NCBI RefSeq assembly: GCF_025989145.1
Contig: NZ_JAPDNQ010000001.1
Coordinates: 248,001 to 312,000, forward strand
DNA: 64,000 bases
DNA from: Microbacterium sp. SSM24
Lineage (GTDB): Bacteria > Actinomycetota > Actinomycetes > Actinomycetales > Microbacteriaceae
Direction: 5' to 3'
Shown here: positions 55,612 through 64,000 of the stretch, one piece after another
Position numbering within the stretch: position 1 is the stretch's first letter
Layout of the letters: every line of letters begins with the position of its first letter
Position numbers and translations under genes: made by a program
The notes under the pieces: generated by a model
The model's input: only the letters and a program-made list of their open reading frames with translations
The model's database searches: none
What the model was told of the DNA's origin: nothing

Positions 55612-55683
55612 GTTCACAGCGTAGAGGGAGCGCGACGGCCCGGCCCGCCACGAGACCGGAGTCCTGCGGGCGCGGCGGGTACT

Positions 55684-55712
55684 ATTCACCGCGGTGGCAC
55701 CGTTCGTTAACC
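55684..55712. promoter_or_regulatory. Candidate PHO box between senX3 and phoU
   Basis: Three 7-mers spaced exactly 11 bp apart: ATTCACC (55684), TGGCACC (55695), GTTAACC (55706). Actinobacterial PHO boxes are direct 11-bp repeats based on GTTCACC; the outer two match at 6 of 7 positions, the middle at 4 of 7. RegX3 would bind here to control phoU and its own operon. Confidence 0.6.
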
Positions 55713-55776
55713 TTCGCTGGCGACAATCGCCACGGATCGGGGTGGCAGGTGCTGCCCGAGTCACGAAAGGTGCGTC

Positions 55777-56457
55777 ATGCGCGAAGTCTTCCACCAGTCG
55801 CTCGAGGATGTGCAGAGCCGTCTCGTCGAGATCGCCGAGCTCGTCACGGTCGCCATCGACAAGGCGACCCGTGCGTTCAGCACGAGCGACGTGTCGCTGG
55901 CCGAGGAGGTCATCGAGAACGACGCCGTCATCGACGAGAAGGCCGTCGCCCTCGACGAACTCGCGATCGAGATCCTCGCGCGTCAGCAGCCCGTCGCCCG
56001 TGACCTGCGCATCGTCGTCAGCGCCCTGCGGATGAGCGCCTCGCTGGAGCGGATGGGCGACATCGCCGAGCACATCGCTCAGCTCACCCGCATGCGGTTC
56101 CCCGAGCGCGCGATCCCCAAGGGCCTCAAATCCACGTTCACGAAGATGGGCGAGCTCGATGTCGAGGTGGCGCGCCAGCTCACCGAGCTCCTCCGCACGC
56201 AGGACCTCGCCGTGACCGAGCAGATCCGCAACGCCGACGACGAGATCGACGACCTGCACGTGTCGGTCTTCGAGAAGGTGCTCAGCGACAGCTGGCAGGG
56301 CGAGGCATCCGCCACCGTCGACGCGACCCTCGCGAGCCGTTACCACGAGCGCTTCGCAGACCACGCCGTCTCGGTGGCGAAGAAGGTCGCCTACCTCTCG
56401 ACCGGCGACTGGACGCCCGCGACCGACGCCCTGGACGTCATCCAGCCCCAGCCGTAG
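55777..56457 (+). CDS. phoU: Phosphate signalling protein PhoU
   Basis: A 226-residue all-helical protein with two PhoU repeats, each carrying the acidic metal pattern (ENDAVIDEKAVALDELAIEI; RNADDEIDDLHVSVFEKV). It links the phosphate importer to the SenX3 sensor and keeps the response off when Pi is high. Divergent from senX3-regX3, as in mycobacteria. AAAGGTGCGTC precedes the ATG. Confidence 0.95.
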   Translation: MREVFHQSLEDVQSRLVEIAELVTVAIDKATRAFSTSDVSLAEEVIENDAVIDEKAVALDELAIEILARQQPVARDLRIVVSALRMSASLERMGDIAEHIAQLTRMRFPERAIPKGLKSTFTKMGELDVEVARQLTELLRTQDLAVTEQIRNADDEIDDLHVSVFEKVLSDSWQGEASATVDATLASRYHERFADHAVSVAKKVAYLSTGDWTPATDALDVIQPQP

Positions 56458-56466
56458 AACCGACTC

Positions 56467-56510
56467 ACGACGAGAGGACCGGATGCCGCGGCATCCGGTC
56501 CTCTCGTCGT
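56467..56510. terminator. 44-bp perfect palindrome between phoU and gpmA
   Basis: Two 22-bp complementary arms with no loop, built on the CGGATGCCG/CGGCATCCG core and lying between the convergent stops of phoU (56457) and gpmA (56515). A bidirectional terminator, and the longest of the shared-core palindromes. Confidence 0.85.
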
Positions 56511-56514
56511 TACG

Positions 56515-57264
56515 CTACTTCTTTCCCTGCGCGGCGACGGCCGCAGCACCGGCGGCGGCCGCTTCGGGGTCGAGGTACTCGCCCGGCGCCAGGGGGCGCA
56601 GGTTCTCGTCGAGGCGGTAGACCAGCGGAATGCCGGTCGGGATGTTGAGCTCCGCGATGTCGGCGTCGCTGATCCCGTCGAGGTGCTTCACCAAGCCTCG
56701 CAGCGAGTTGCCGTGGGCCGTCACGAGGACGGTCTTGCCCGCCTGCAGGTCGGGCACGATGTCGCTGTGCCAGTACGGCAGCATGCGATCGATGACGATC
56801 TTGAGCGACTCGGTGTCGGGCACCTCGCCGTCGATGCCGACGTAGCGCGGGTCGCCCACCTGGCTGTACTGGTCGTCGGCAGGCAGCGGCGGGGGCGGAA
56901 CGTCGAAGGAGCGGCGCCACAGCATGAACTGGTCGTTGCCGAACTCCTCGAGCGTCTGGGCCTTGTCCTTGCCCTGCAGAGCGCCGTAGTGACGCTCGTT
57001 GAGGCGCCATGTGCGCTTCACCGGGATCCAGAGGCGGTCGGCGGTGTCGAGGGCGATGTTCGCCGTCTGGATGGCGCGGCTGAGCACCGAGGTGTGGAGG
57101 ACGTCGGGAAGGATGCCGGACTCGGCGAGCAGCTCGCCGCCGCGCGCGGCTTCGGCCTTGCCCTGGTCGGTGAGGCGGACGTCGACCCAGCCGGTGAACT
57201 GGTTCGTCTTGTTCCATTCGCTCTGGCCGTGTCGAAGGAGGATCAGGGTGTAGGGCGCGGTCAT
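56515..57264 (-). CDS. gpmA: 2,3-bisphosphoglycerate-dependent phosphoglycerate mutase
   Basis: A 249-residue mutase interconverting 3- and 2-phosphoglycerate in glycolysis. The phosphohistidine is in [11 protein letters not shown] (His 12); second catalytic His in [20 protein letters not shown] is the substrate loop. The chosen ATG precedes [12 protein letters not shown]. The tail ends with an Ala-rich stretch. Confidence 0.96.
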   Translation of the reverse strand: MTAPYTLILLRHGQSEWNKTNQFTGWVDVRLTDQGKAEAARGGELLAESGILPDVLHTSVLSRAIQTANIALDTADRLWIPVKRTWRLNERHYGALQGKDKAQTLEEFGNDQFMLWRRSFDVPPPPLPADDQYSQVGDPRYVGIDGEVPDTESLKIVIDRMLPYWHSDIVPDLQAGKTVLVTAHGNSLRGLVKHLDGISDADIAELNIPTGIPLVYRLDENLRPLAPGEYLDPEAAAAGAAAVAAQGKK

Positions 57265-57327
57265 GCGCCCCATGATATCCGCGCCCCGGGGACCGCCGCG
57301 GTCGATGACGGCTGGCATCATGGGGGC

Positions 57328-58146
57328 ATGGGCGCGCGGAGGGTCGGTCGCATCACGCGCGGCACCACCGGAACCAACCGGCTCCGCCGCATCGACCGCT
57401 GGATCGCACGGCACCCGGCGCTGCGGCGCGCGGACGATCCGCTGGTGATCGACCTCGGCTACGGCGCCAGCGGCGTGACGGCGCTCGAGCTGCAGTCCCG
57501 TCTGGCCCGCGCCCGGCCCGACGTCGAGGTGCTCGGCCTCGAGATCGACCCGGTGCGCGTCGCCCGCGCCGACGAGCAGCTCGCGGCGGTGCGCGCGGGG
57601 CTGACACCGTTCGCCCCGGATGCGCGGGTCGCGTTCGGGCTCGGCGGTTTCGAGGTGCCCGTCGGCGCCGCGCGCCGCCCCGCGGTGATCCGGGCGTTCA
57701 ACGTGCTACGGCAGTACGGCGAGCCCGAAGTGGCCCCAGCCTGGGCGTCGATGGCCTCACGGCTCGCGCCGGGCGGCCTCCTCGTCGAGGGGACGTGCGA
57801 CGAGCTCGGGCGCATCGTGACGTGGGTCGCGCTCGACCACGAGGGCACGCCCCAGACGTTCACGATCTCGCTGCGCCTGGCCGGGTTGGAGCATCCGTCC
57901 GTCGCCGCGGAGCGGCTCCCCAAGGCTCTCATCCACCGCAACGTCCCCGGCGAGCGCGTGCATGCCCTGCTGAACGCCCTCGACGCGGAATGGGACCGCG
58001 CCGCCGCGGTGTCGCCCTTCGGTCCCGTGGAGCGGTGGCGGTCGGCGCTCGGCGCGCTCGCGCGCTCCGGCTGGCCGCTGCGCGAGCGCGCGCGCTGGAG
58101 GCTCGGCGAGCTGACTCTGCCATGGGAGGCGGTCGCCCCGCGCTGA
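57328..58146 (+). CDS. Class I SAM-dependent methyltransferase
   Basis: A 272-residue protein with a Rossmann methyltransferase core: motif [22 protein letters not shown] and the acidic end of strand 2 [12 protein letters not shown]. The rest ([21 protein letters not shown]) is characteristic of an actinobacterial family of unknown target. Divergent from gpmA. It has no target-recognition domain that I can identify. Confidence 0.82.
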   Translation: MGARRVGRITRGTTGTNRLRRIDRWIARHPALRRADDPLVIDLGYGASGVTALELQSRLARARPDVEVLGLEIDPVRVARADEQLAAVRAGLTPFAPDARVAFGLGGFEVPVGAARRPAVIRAFNVLRQYGEPEVAPAWASMASRLAPGGLLVEGTCDELGRIVTWVALDHEGTPQTFTISLRLAGLEHPSVAAERLPKALIHRNVPGERVHALLNALDAEWDRAAAVSPFGPVERWRSALGALARSGWPLRERARWRLGELTLPWEAVAPR

Positions 58147-58171
58147 CTGCCGCGATCACTCGAGGTCGGGG

Positions 58172-58927
58172 TCAGCGGGAGGGGACGAGGGAGACGCCTG
58201 CGGCGGTCAGCTCCTGCGAGGTCGGGTCGTCGGCCGCAACGTCGGCGATGATGCCGGCGACGGCGTCGAACGGCAGCACGGAGTAGCGGGATGCGGTGCC
58301 GAACTTCTCCTCGCTGCCCAGCACGTAGGTCTCGGCGGCGCGCGACGCGAGGGCGCGCTTCATGGCGGCTTCCTCGGCGTCCCCGGTGGTCAGGCCGGCG
58401 GTGGCGTGGATGCCCGTGACCCCCAGGAAGAACAGATCCGCACTGATCCGGTTCGCGGATTCGACCGCGGCAGCACCCGAGGCGACGGCGGAGTGCTTGA
58501 AGAGGCGGCCGCCGATCAGGAAGATCTCGGCGTCGTGGTCGAGCAGAGCGGCGGCGATGGTGGGGCTGTGCGTGACGATGGTGCCCCGGAAGCTCTTCGG
58601 GAGCACGTCGGTCATCGCGAGCGCCGTCGTCCCGCCGTCGAGGATGACGGTGGCCCCGGGCTCGATCAGCGCAACAGCCGCTGCGGCGACGCGCCGCTTG
58701 CTGTCGGGCGCGACGGCTCGGCGCGCGGAGTAGTCGACGACAGCCGGCGAGGCGGGAAGCGCACCGCCGTAGACGCGGACGGCGAGTCCGGCGGCGTCGA
58801 GCTCCCGCAGATCTCGGCGGATGCTGTCTTCGGAGAGTCCGAGTTCGGCGGCGATCTCCTTGGCGACGATGCGCCCGTCCGCTCGCAGCCGGTCCAGAAG
58901 CAGGTCCTTGCGTGCGGCCGCCAGCAT
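58172..58927 (-). CDS. DeoR-family transcriptional regulator
   Basis: A 251-residue DeoR repressor: helix-turn-helix at about 5-55 (DRLRADGRIVAKEIAAELGLSEDSIRRDLREL) and a sugar-phosphate sensor domain (TVILDGGTTALAM, FFLGVTGIHATAGLTT). The ATG at 58927 has AAAGGAC and is preferred to one 8 codons upstream. Divergent from the DUF4406 gene, which it may control. Confidence 0.9.
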   Translation of the reverse strand: MLAAARKDLLLDRLRADGRIVAKEIAAELGLSEDSIRRDLRELDAAGLAVRVYGGALPASPAVVDYSARRAVAPDSKRRVAAAAVALIEPGATVILDGGTTALAMTDVLPKSFRGTIVTHSPTIAAALLDHDAEIFLIGGRLFKHSAVASGAAAVESANRISADLFFLGVTGIHATAGLTTGDAEEAAMKRALASRAAETYVLGSEEKFGTASRYSVLPFDAVAGIIADVAADDPTSQELTAAGVSLVPSR

Positions 58928-58975
58928 CTCGGTCCTTTCCTGTTGTTGCACGTTCTTGCTCTATTATGCATGTTT

Positions 58976-59365
58976 ATGAGCACATCTCTGCTGATTCTGA
59001 TCGCCGGCCCCTACGCGTCCGGCACCGATGGCGACCCTGAGCTGATGGCCCGGAACCTCCGGCGGCTCGAAGAGGCCGCCTGGCCGATCTTCCAGGCCGG
59101 CCACGTGCCCATGATCGGCGAATGGGTGGCGCTGCCGGTGCTGGCCAGCGCCGGGGCAAGCGGCCCGGCCGATCCACTGGCCGCGGAGGTCATGTACCCC
59201 ACCGCCGCCCGCCTCCTCGAGCACTGCGATGCGGTACTGCGCCTGCCGGGTGACTCGCGCGGAGCGGATCAGGATGTCGCGATCGCGCAGGACCGCGGCA
59301 TCCCGGTGTATCACTCCCTCGACGAGATCCCCGGGAGGTCAGGCGACCTCGTTGCCGCGCGCTAG
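58976..59365 (+). CDS. DUF4406 / nucleoside deoxyribosyltransferase-like protein
   Basis: A 129-residue protein starting LLILIAGPYASGTDGDPELMARNL, the nucleotide-binding loop shared by DUF4406 and nucleoside 2-deoxyribosyltransferases; LLEHCDAVLRLPGDSRGADQDVAIA holds the likely acidic active residues. A TATTAT -10 (58962-58967) lies 8 nt before the ATG, so the mRNA is probably leaderless; an ATG two codons earlier is also possible. Overlaps the end of the convergent FUSC gene. Confidence 0.8.
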   Translation: MSTSLLILIAGPYASGTDGDPELMARNLRRLEEAAWPIFQAGHVPMIGEWVALPVLASAGASGPADPLAAEVMYPTAARLLEHCDAVLRLPGDSRGADQDVAIAQDRGIPVYHSLDEIPGRSGDLVAAR

Positions 59366-60462
59366 ATGCGCGGGACGGCGGCGCGGGAGTCCCCGGCGGA
59401 CATGCCGGTGGCGGTGAGCAGATCGACCACGAGGGGCCGCATCGCCGCGATGAGGTTCTGGTCGCCCAGCGATGTGCCGGGGACGAGCGTCGACGGGTCC
59501 AGGCGAGCGGCGACGGCCACCAGCGCCGCGCGGGCCGCGGGCTCGAACGTGAGGTCGTCGAGCGAGTCCGCCACGAACCCCGCGCCGCGCACGATCTCGG
59601 CGAGCACGTCGGCGGCCACCGGGCGCGGGGCGCCGTCGTCGCACAGGTAGACCGCGCGCCGCGCCACCACGCGGAGGTTGCGCGTGGCGAGGTCGACCGA
59701 TTCGCGGATGCGCTCGTGGCGCGCGAGCTCACTCCGCTGGCGCCGCAGAAAGGGCGAGATGCGCGCGATCGCCCGCCCCGATTCGAGAGAGGACTTCCAG
59801 TCGTCGAGCAGCGGCTGCAGCGCCCGGGCCTTCTCGAGGCCGCGCTCGGCGCGCAGTCGGTCTCCTCGGCGCAGCGCCTGCGTGATCGCCGCCGAGGCGC
59901 TCTCCATCGCCCCGAAGAGCTTGCGTCCGTCGCGCAGCGCGGCGCGCAGCGGGTTCCGCGGGATCAGCGCCGTCACCAGCAGCGCCGCCACCCCGCCCAC
60001 GATGCCGTCGACGAGCCTCAGGAACGGCGCGGTCGCCGGGATCACCATGACGATGAGCGACTGGATCGCCGCCGCGATCGCGAAGCTCGCCTGTGGCGAC
60101 AGGAACCGCGCGACCACCAGCGTGAGCCCGAGGGTGAGCCCGAGCTGCCACCAGCCGGTGCCCGCGACGAGCAGCAGCAGCTCGGCGACGAGGATGCCCA
60201 CCAGCATCCCGAGCACCGTCTCGAGGACCCGACGCGGCCGGGCGTCGCGGACGAGCCCGAGGCTCGACACGGTGACGGTCGCCGCGAGAAGCGGCGCCGG
60301 ATGCCCGAGGACGACGTGGGCGAAGGCGTAGGCCCCGGTGGCGGCGACCACGATCTGCACGATCGCCGTGCCGGACTCGCCGACGCGCACGAGCGCGGGC
60401 CGTGGATCGAACCGCGCCCGCCATCCCGTCGGCACCGCGCTCGTCGCGGCGGGGCCGCTCAC
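59362..60462 (-). CDS. FUSC/aromatic acid exporter-family protein
   Basis: A 366-residue protein with about six membrane segments in the first 190 residues (VQIVVAATGAYAFAHVVLGH, LGMLVGILVAELLLLVAG, ALLVTALIPRNPLRAA), then a long cytoplasmic helical domain, as in FUSC/YccS-type exporters. GTG start chosen at SGPAATS; the frame further upstream overlaps ygfZ. Substrate unknown. Confidence 0.78.
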   Translation of the reverse strand: MSGPAATSAVPTGWRARFDPRPALVRVGESGTAIVQIVVAATGAYAFAHVVLGHPAPLLAATVTVSSLGLVRDARPRRVLETVLGMLVGILVAELLLLVAGTGWWQLGLTLGLTLVVARFLSPQASFAIAAAIQSLIVMVIPATAPFLRLVDGIVGGVAALLVTALIPRNPLRAALRDGRKLFGAMESASAAITQALRRGDRLRAERGLEKARALQPLLDDWKSSLESGRAIARISPFLRRQRSELARHERIRESVDLATRNLRVVARRAVYLCDDGAPRPVAADVLAEIVRGAGFVADSLDDLTFEPAARAALVAVAARLDPSTLVPGTSLGDQNLIAAMRPLVVDLLTATGMSAGDSRAAVPRI

Positions 60463-60484
60463 CGGAAGACTCCGCTCCCCCGCG

Positions 60485-61594
60485 TCACGTCGCCGACGCG
60501 CGGCGAGACAGTCGCGTGATGCGCGGGACGTTCGCCGTGGCCCCCGCGTCCGGCGGGACGATGATCTCCTGCGCGGCCGAGATCGGACCGTCGTCGGTGT
60601 CGACGAGCAGCGTCGCATCGATCGGAGTGGAGCGCCGCACGATCGCGAGCGCGATCGGACCTTCTTCGAAGTGCATCGCGGCCGACGTGACCGACCCCAC
60701 CGCGTCGTCGCCGACGCGGACCGCCGCCCCGTGCACAGGAAGGACGCTCGAGCTGCCGTCGAGCTGAAGCGCCACGAGGCGCCGCGGCGGGTGGCCGAGA
60801 TTGTGCACCTTCGCCACGGTCTCCTGGCCCCGGTAGCAGCCCTTGCTGAGGTGCACGGCCGTGCGCAGCCAGTCCAGCTCGTGGGGAAGCGCACGCTCGT
60901 CGACGTCGGCAGACCACCGAGGGCGCCACGCGGCGACCCGCAGCGCGTCGGCCGCGACGAGGCCGGCGAGCGCGATCTCGCCGCGGGACGCGGCATCCGC
61001 GATGCGCTGTTCCTCGTCGCGCGTGACGATCGCCTCGGCCCAATCGCGTTCGGCGCCCGGATGCGGGTCGACGGCCGCGTACGCGTGACCACCCGGCGTG
61101 ACGTCGGGCCACGGATCGGTCCAGACGAGCGGAAGGCCCGCGGGCACGGCAGGGTTCACCCCGGCGAGGCCCGCCGCCGTGCCGCCGATGACGGCGAACT
61201 CGTCGCCGGCGTCGCGCGGGTCGACCCGCAGGCGGAACCGCATCCTGCGCAGCCACGACAGCAGCCCCTCGGCGTCGGCCCGATCGACGATCAGCCACGT
61301 CGTCTCGCCGTCGTCGATGACGGATGCCGCGTGCTCGACGTGTCCCTGCGGGTCGAGGACCAGCAGCTCGGTGCTGACCCCCGGCGGGAGGGCGGCGAGC
61401 GCCTGCGAGGTGAGCGAGTCGAGCCACGAGAGGCGGTCCTCACCGGGAACGGCGAGGACCGTGCGGTCGCCGAGCGGCACCACGGCGCGGCCGGCGCCGA
61501 GTGCTCGCTGCTCGCCGAGCGGGCTGCCGACGTGCTGCAGTCCGGTCTCGTCGACCACGGCGCCGGAGAGCCCGGCGAACGGGGACCCCATCAT
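60485..61594 (-). CDS. ygfZ: Folate-binding Fe-S cluster repair protein YgfZ
   Basis: A 369-residue GcvT-fold protein with the YgfZ signature KGCYRGQE near 251 (conserved Cys). YgfZ proteins bind tetrahydrofolate and help maintain Fe-S enzymes. The start ATG overlaps the stop of the haem/fatty-acid-binding gene as ATGA. Length fits the actinobacterial form. Confidence 0.93.
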   Translation of the reverse strand: MMGSPFAGLSGAVVDETGLQHVGSPLGEQRALGAGRAVVPLGDRTVLAVPGEDRLSWLDSLTSQALAALPPGVSTELLVLDPQGHVEHAASVIDDGETTWLIVDRADAEGLLSWLRRMRFRLRVDPRDAGDEFAVIGGTAAGLAGVNPAVPAGLPLVWTDPWPDVTPGGHAYAAVDPHPGAERDWAEAIVTRDEEQRIADAASRGEIALAGLVAADALRVAAWRPRWSADVDERALPHELDWLRTAVHLSKGCYRGQETVAKVHNLGHPPRRLVALQLDGSSSVLPVHGAAVRVGDDAVGSVTSAAMHFEEGPIALAIVRRSTPIDATLLVDTDDGPISAAQEIIVPPDAGATANVPRITRLSRRASAT

Positions 61595-62187
61595 TCCGCC
61601 CGGGCCAGGCGCGCCGACGCGTGCGCGCCGAGCTCCTCGCCGAGCGCGGCCATGTCCCACGCCCACAGCAGGTGTCCGTCGACGAGCCCGTACATGCGGG
61701 TCGCAGCGGAGTAGGTCTTCGCGCCGGCCGGTCGCACGACCGCGTCGGTCGCGATGTCGATGCGCGGGCCGCGGATCTGTCCGAGGTAGAGCTCGCTCAC
61801 GCCGTCCGCGTGCACGAGGACGACCTCGATGTCGAAGCCGCCTTCGGCGTTGCGCAGCAGCTCGACGTCGTCGGCGGTGCGGGGCGGGGCCGTGCCGAGG
61901 GCCGGCAGCAGGCCGGGGCCGGCGTCCGCGTCGCCCGCAGGCCGCGAGAGCCGCCAGTAGCCCATCTCGGCCACGAGCGGCGTGCGGGTGTCGCCCTCAC
62001 CGTGGAGCCACGCGTTCGCGGAGTAGTTCAGGTAGTCGCCGCCGTCATGGCTGAAGCTGACGCGGTGGGTGAACTCGCCCGCGTAGGCATGGCCGGCGTA
62101 ATCGATGACCCCGGTGCCCTCCCAGACGCCGACGAGCCACGAGAGAGGCGCGAGATCCGCGGGAAGGTCGGTCGGCAGGTCGAACAC
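61591..62187 (-). CDS. Nitrobindin-like / FABP-fold protein
   Basis: A 198-residue beta-barrel protein with [19 protein letters not shown], the GxWxGxG motif of nitrobindins and DUF1794 proteins, which bind haem or NO. Upstream of ygfZ in an overlapping pair, as is common in actinobacteria. GTG start 12 nt after the small membrane gene stop, with no clear ribosome site, so coupled translation is likely. Confidence 0.85.
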   Translation of the reverse strand: MFDLPTDLPADLAPLSWLVGVWEGTGVIDYAGHAYAGEFTHRVSFSHDGGDYLNYSANAWLHGEGDTRTPLVAEMGYWRLSRPAGDADAGPGLLPALGTAPPRTADDVELLRNAEGGFDIEVVLVHADGVSELYLGQIRGPRIDIATDAVVRPAGAKTYSAATRMYGLVDGHLLWAWDMAALGEELGAHASARLARAE

Positions 62188-62198
62188 GGCGCGGCCGA

Positions 62199-62312
62199 TC
62201 AGCGCTGGCCGCGGTACAGGTTCTTCAGGACGACGACCGAGACGAAGGCGATCGCGAGCGTCGCCAGACCGAGCAGACCCACGAAGAACATCTCGAGCGC
62301 GAAGAGATCCAT
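62199..62312 (-). CDS. 37-residue single-pass membrane protein
   Basis: An ATG-started 37-codon frame: [20 protein letters not shown], then a hydrophobic helix and a basic end (KNLYRGQR). The stop lies 12 nt before the GTG of the FABP-like gene, and GGACCC precedes the ATG, so it seems to be the first gene of a small operon with FABP and ygfZ. Function unknown; it fits the class of one-helix small membrane proteins. Confidence 0.65.
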   Translation of the reverse strand: MDLFALEMFFVGLLGLATLAIAFVSVVVLKNLYRGQR

Positions 62313-62335
62313 GGGTCCAGTCTAGCCAGGCCGAT

Positions 62336-62626
62336 TCAGCCCGGGACGATCGAGGCCAGGCCGAAGCCGAGGCTGATGACGCCCATGACCAGGAGTGCGC
62401 CCAGCGCGCTCGCGGCGACCCGTTCGGTGAACCCCTGCGAGCGACCTCCCCACAGCTGGATGGCGAACGCGAGGATGAGGCATCCGCCCAGTCCGACGGC
62501 GAGCCACTGCGCACGCCACGCGTCTCCCGCCAGCACGCCGACGAGCACGCCGATCACGGCAGCGACGACCCACACGGCGATGATGCCGCCGAGAGTGCGA
62601 CGGGGAGCGAGTTCAGGCACGGCCAC
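62336..62626 (-). CDS. Small membrane protein
   Basis: A 96-residue protein with three hydrophobic segments ([59 protein letters not shown]). GTG start chosen within a longer open frame; GAGAATGGG lies upstream. Not recognised. Confidence 0.7.
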   Translation of the reverse strand: MAVPELAPRRTLGGIIAVWVVAAVIGVLVGVLAGDAWRAQWLAVGLGGCLILAFAIQLWGGRSQGFTERVAASALGALLVMGVISLGFGLASIVPG

Positions 62627-62716
62627 GCGCCCATTCTCGCCCACGACGCAGCGAGATGCACCACTGGGACGGATGTCGCGCAGCATCCGTCCGCGGAGCG
62701 GCCCGTCCGCCACGCC

Positions 62717-62722
62717 CTACAC
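62717..62722 (+). promoter_or_regulatory. -10 box of glnR
   Basis: TACACT lies 42 bp before the TTG start of glnR; the leader contains GGAAGG as ribosome site. Confidence 0.4.
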
Positions 62723-62764
62723 TGGGGGCAACGGCGTGCCCCCGCGCGCCGGGAAGGCGACGCT

Positions 62765-63463
62765 TTGGCACAGCTCCTGGTTCTGAGCTCCGCGCACGGA
62801 GCCGGTCCCGTCCTGCCCTCGCTCGAACTGCTGAGCCACCGTGTGCGCCAGATCCCCGCGGAACCCGCGCAGCTGGTGAACGCACCGAGCGCCGACGTCA
62901 TCTTCGTCGATGCGCGCATCGATCTCGTCGGCGCCAAGTCGCTGTGCAAGATCCTCAACACCACGGGCCTCGACGCGCCGCTGCTGCTGGTCGTCACGGA
63001 GGGCGGACTGACCGCCGTGTCGACGGACTGGGGCATCGACGACGTCATCCTGATGAACGCCGGACCCGCCGAGGTCGACGCGCGGGTGCGCCTCGCGATC
63101 GGACGGATGAGCCAGGAGCAGGTCTCGACCCGCATCCAGACGTCGGGCATCACGATCGACGAGGCGTCGTACTCGGCCAAGGTGCACGGCAAGCCGCTCG
63201 ACCTCACGTACAAGGAGTTCCAGCTCCTCCACTTCTTCGCGACCCATCCGTCGCGCGTGTTCACCCGCGAACAGCTGCTGAGCGAGGTGTGGGGCTACGA
63301 CTACTTCGGGGGCACGCGCACGGTCGACGTGCACGTGCGACGTCTGCGCGCGAAACTCGGCGACCTGGAGCAGCTGATCGGCACCGTCCGCAACGTCGGC
63401 TATCGCTTCAACGTCTACGAGGACGACCAGATCCCCTCGCCGCGCGAGCGCACGGGCGCCTGA
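62765..63463 (+). CDS. glnR: Orphan OmpR-type nitrogen regulator GlnR
   Basis: A 232-residue regulator. Residue by residue it follows the pattern of streptomycete Gln[25 protein letters not shown] (Asp 49 without the full acidic pocket), [42 protein letters not shown] and [10 protein letters not shown]. It controls ammonium assimilation and other nitrogen genes without a cognate kinase. The start is TTG at 62765, with GGGAAGG upstream; the open frame continues upstream without support. No kinase is adjacent. Confidence 0.92.
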   Translation: MAQLLVLSSAHGAGPVLPSLELLSHRVRQIPAEPAQLVNAPSADVIFVDARIDLVGAKSLCKILNTTGLDAPLLLVVTEGGLTAVSTDWGIDDVILMNAGPAEVDARVRLAIGRMSQEQVSTRIQTSGITIDEASYSAKVHGKPLDLTYKEFQLLHFFATHPSRVFTREQLLSEVWGYDYFGGTRTVDVHVRRLRAKLGDLEQLIGTVRNVGYRFNVYEDDQIPSPRERTGA

Positions 63464-63513
63464 CACCGGACCCCGTTCACACTCTCGTCACCTGTCCCTG
63501 CAATGATGAGGGG

Positions 63514-64000
63514 ATGATCGATCACGAGGTGCTCGACGCGGGGCTCGGCGACGCGGACGACGACGACTTCGACCTGGACGAAGAGCAGGATGCGCAGCTC
63601 CCCGAGCACCGCTACCTGGACCGCGAGCTGAGCTGGCTCGCATTCAACCAGCGCGTGCTCGAGCTGGCCGAGGACACGAACCTCCCCGTCATCGAGCGCG
63701 CCAACTTCCTGGCGATCTTCGCGAGCAACCTCGACGAGTTCTTCATGGTGCGCGTCGCCGGACTCAAGCGCCGGATCGTGACCGGCCTCGCGGTACCCAC
63801 CAATGTCGGGCGGGCGCCCGCCGAGGTGCTCGCCGACATCTCCGTCGAGGCGCACCGGCTCCAGCTCCGTCACGCGGAGGCGTGGACGAGCCAGGTCATG
63901 CCGGCCCTCGCCGAGGCGGGAGTGAACGTCGTGGCATACGACGCCCTCGACGCCGCAGACCGCGAAGCGCTCTACGAGTACTTCCAGGCGCAGGTCTTCC
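63514..64000 (+). CDS. ppk: Polyphosphate kinase 1, N-terminal part
   Basis: The gene runs off the window. The visible 162 residues hold an acidic lead (DADDDDFDLDEEQD) and then RYLDRELSWLAFNQRVLELAED and NLDEFFMVRVAGL, the N-terminal domain signature of Ppk1. It makes polyphosphate from ATP. ATG with GAGGGG directly upstream. 50 bp after glnR. Confidence 0.95.
   Translation, partial: MIDHEVLDAGLGDADDDDFDLDEEQDAQLPEHRYLDRELSWLAFNQRVLELAEDTNLPVIERANFLAIFASNLDEFFMVRVAGLKRRIVTGLAVPTNVGRAPAEVLADISVEAHRLQLRHAEAWTSQVMPALAEAGVNVVAYDALDAADREALYEYFQAQVF

Noticed and set aside
55612..56364. 251-codon upstream extension of senX3
   Set aside because: It runs antisense to phoU and would put the membrane helix in the middle of the protein.

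Overview
The window is 64 kb of high-GC DNA from an actinobacterium, most likely a Microbacterium or a close member of the Microbacteriaceae. Support comes from IdeR, GlnR, SenX3-RegX3, the imuA-imuB-dnaE2 cassette, CarD next to a fused IspDF, small actinobacterial families (DUF3263, DUF3027, WXG100), many GTG starts and several promoters whose -10 box lies only 6-9 nt before the start codon (leaderless mRNAs). No prophage, insertion sequence, integrase or CRISPR array was seen; this is mostly core chromosome with accessory pockets.

Layout. 1-4 kb: end of a CorA-type magnesium transporter and the efeUOB iron-uptake operon under an iron box; its likely repressor IdeR is at 14 kb. 4-10.6 kb: the SOS mutasome (dnaE2, imuB, imuA) with a LexA-type box. 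10.6-12.6 kb: divergent EamA transporter/MarR pair and an HNH nuclease. 12.6-16.4 kb: a 36-codon ORF with its own terminator, an M23 peptidase with a structured leader, ideR, and an AbiEi-like/DUF559 nuclease-fold gene flanked by two copies of a palindromic repeat. 16.4-26.2 kb: serC, then a TetR-controlled five-gene solute ABC importer coupled to a GH3 glycosidase. 26.2-31.2 kb: DUF3027, cold-shock protein, and a two-gene XPB-type helicase unit. 31.2-36.7 kb: hydrolase/TetR pair, a two-component system with a probable CTG start, a lone WXG100 protein and an unknown membrane protein. 36.7-44 kb: CIRCE-controlled groL, cspA, small regulators, msrB, nitroreductase, a transporter preceded directly by tRNA-Thr, and a thioredoxin-fold protein without CXXC. 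44-53 kb: MsiK-like ATPase, DUF4032, rlmB-cysS, ispDF, carD. 53-58 kb: senX3-regX3 and phoU around a candidate PHO box, gpmA. 58-64 kb: DeoR regulator, FUSC transporter, ygfZ, small membrane proteins, glnR and the start of ppk.

How the parts fit. Nutrient sensing is a theme: iron (IdeR, efeUOB), phosphate (SenX3-RegX3, PhoU, Ppk) and nitrogen (GlnR) regulators lie in one window. The sugar importer carries its own two ATPases, while the separate MsiK-like ATPase at 44 kb probably serves other sugar importers encoded elsewhere. Several convergent gene pairs end in perfect palindromes of 18-44 bp sharing one 18-bp core, which also recurs inside an operon and inside a coding region.

The most interesting unexplained features are the palindromic repeats flanking the DUF559 gene, the ribosome-site-masking leader of the M23 peptidase, the shared-core palindrome family, the short ORF whose stop codon sits in a terminator loop, and a transporter gene starting 2 nt after a tRNA.
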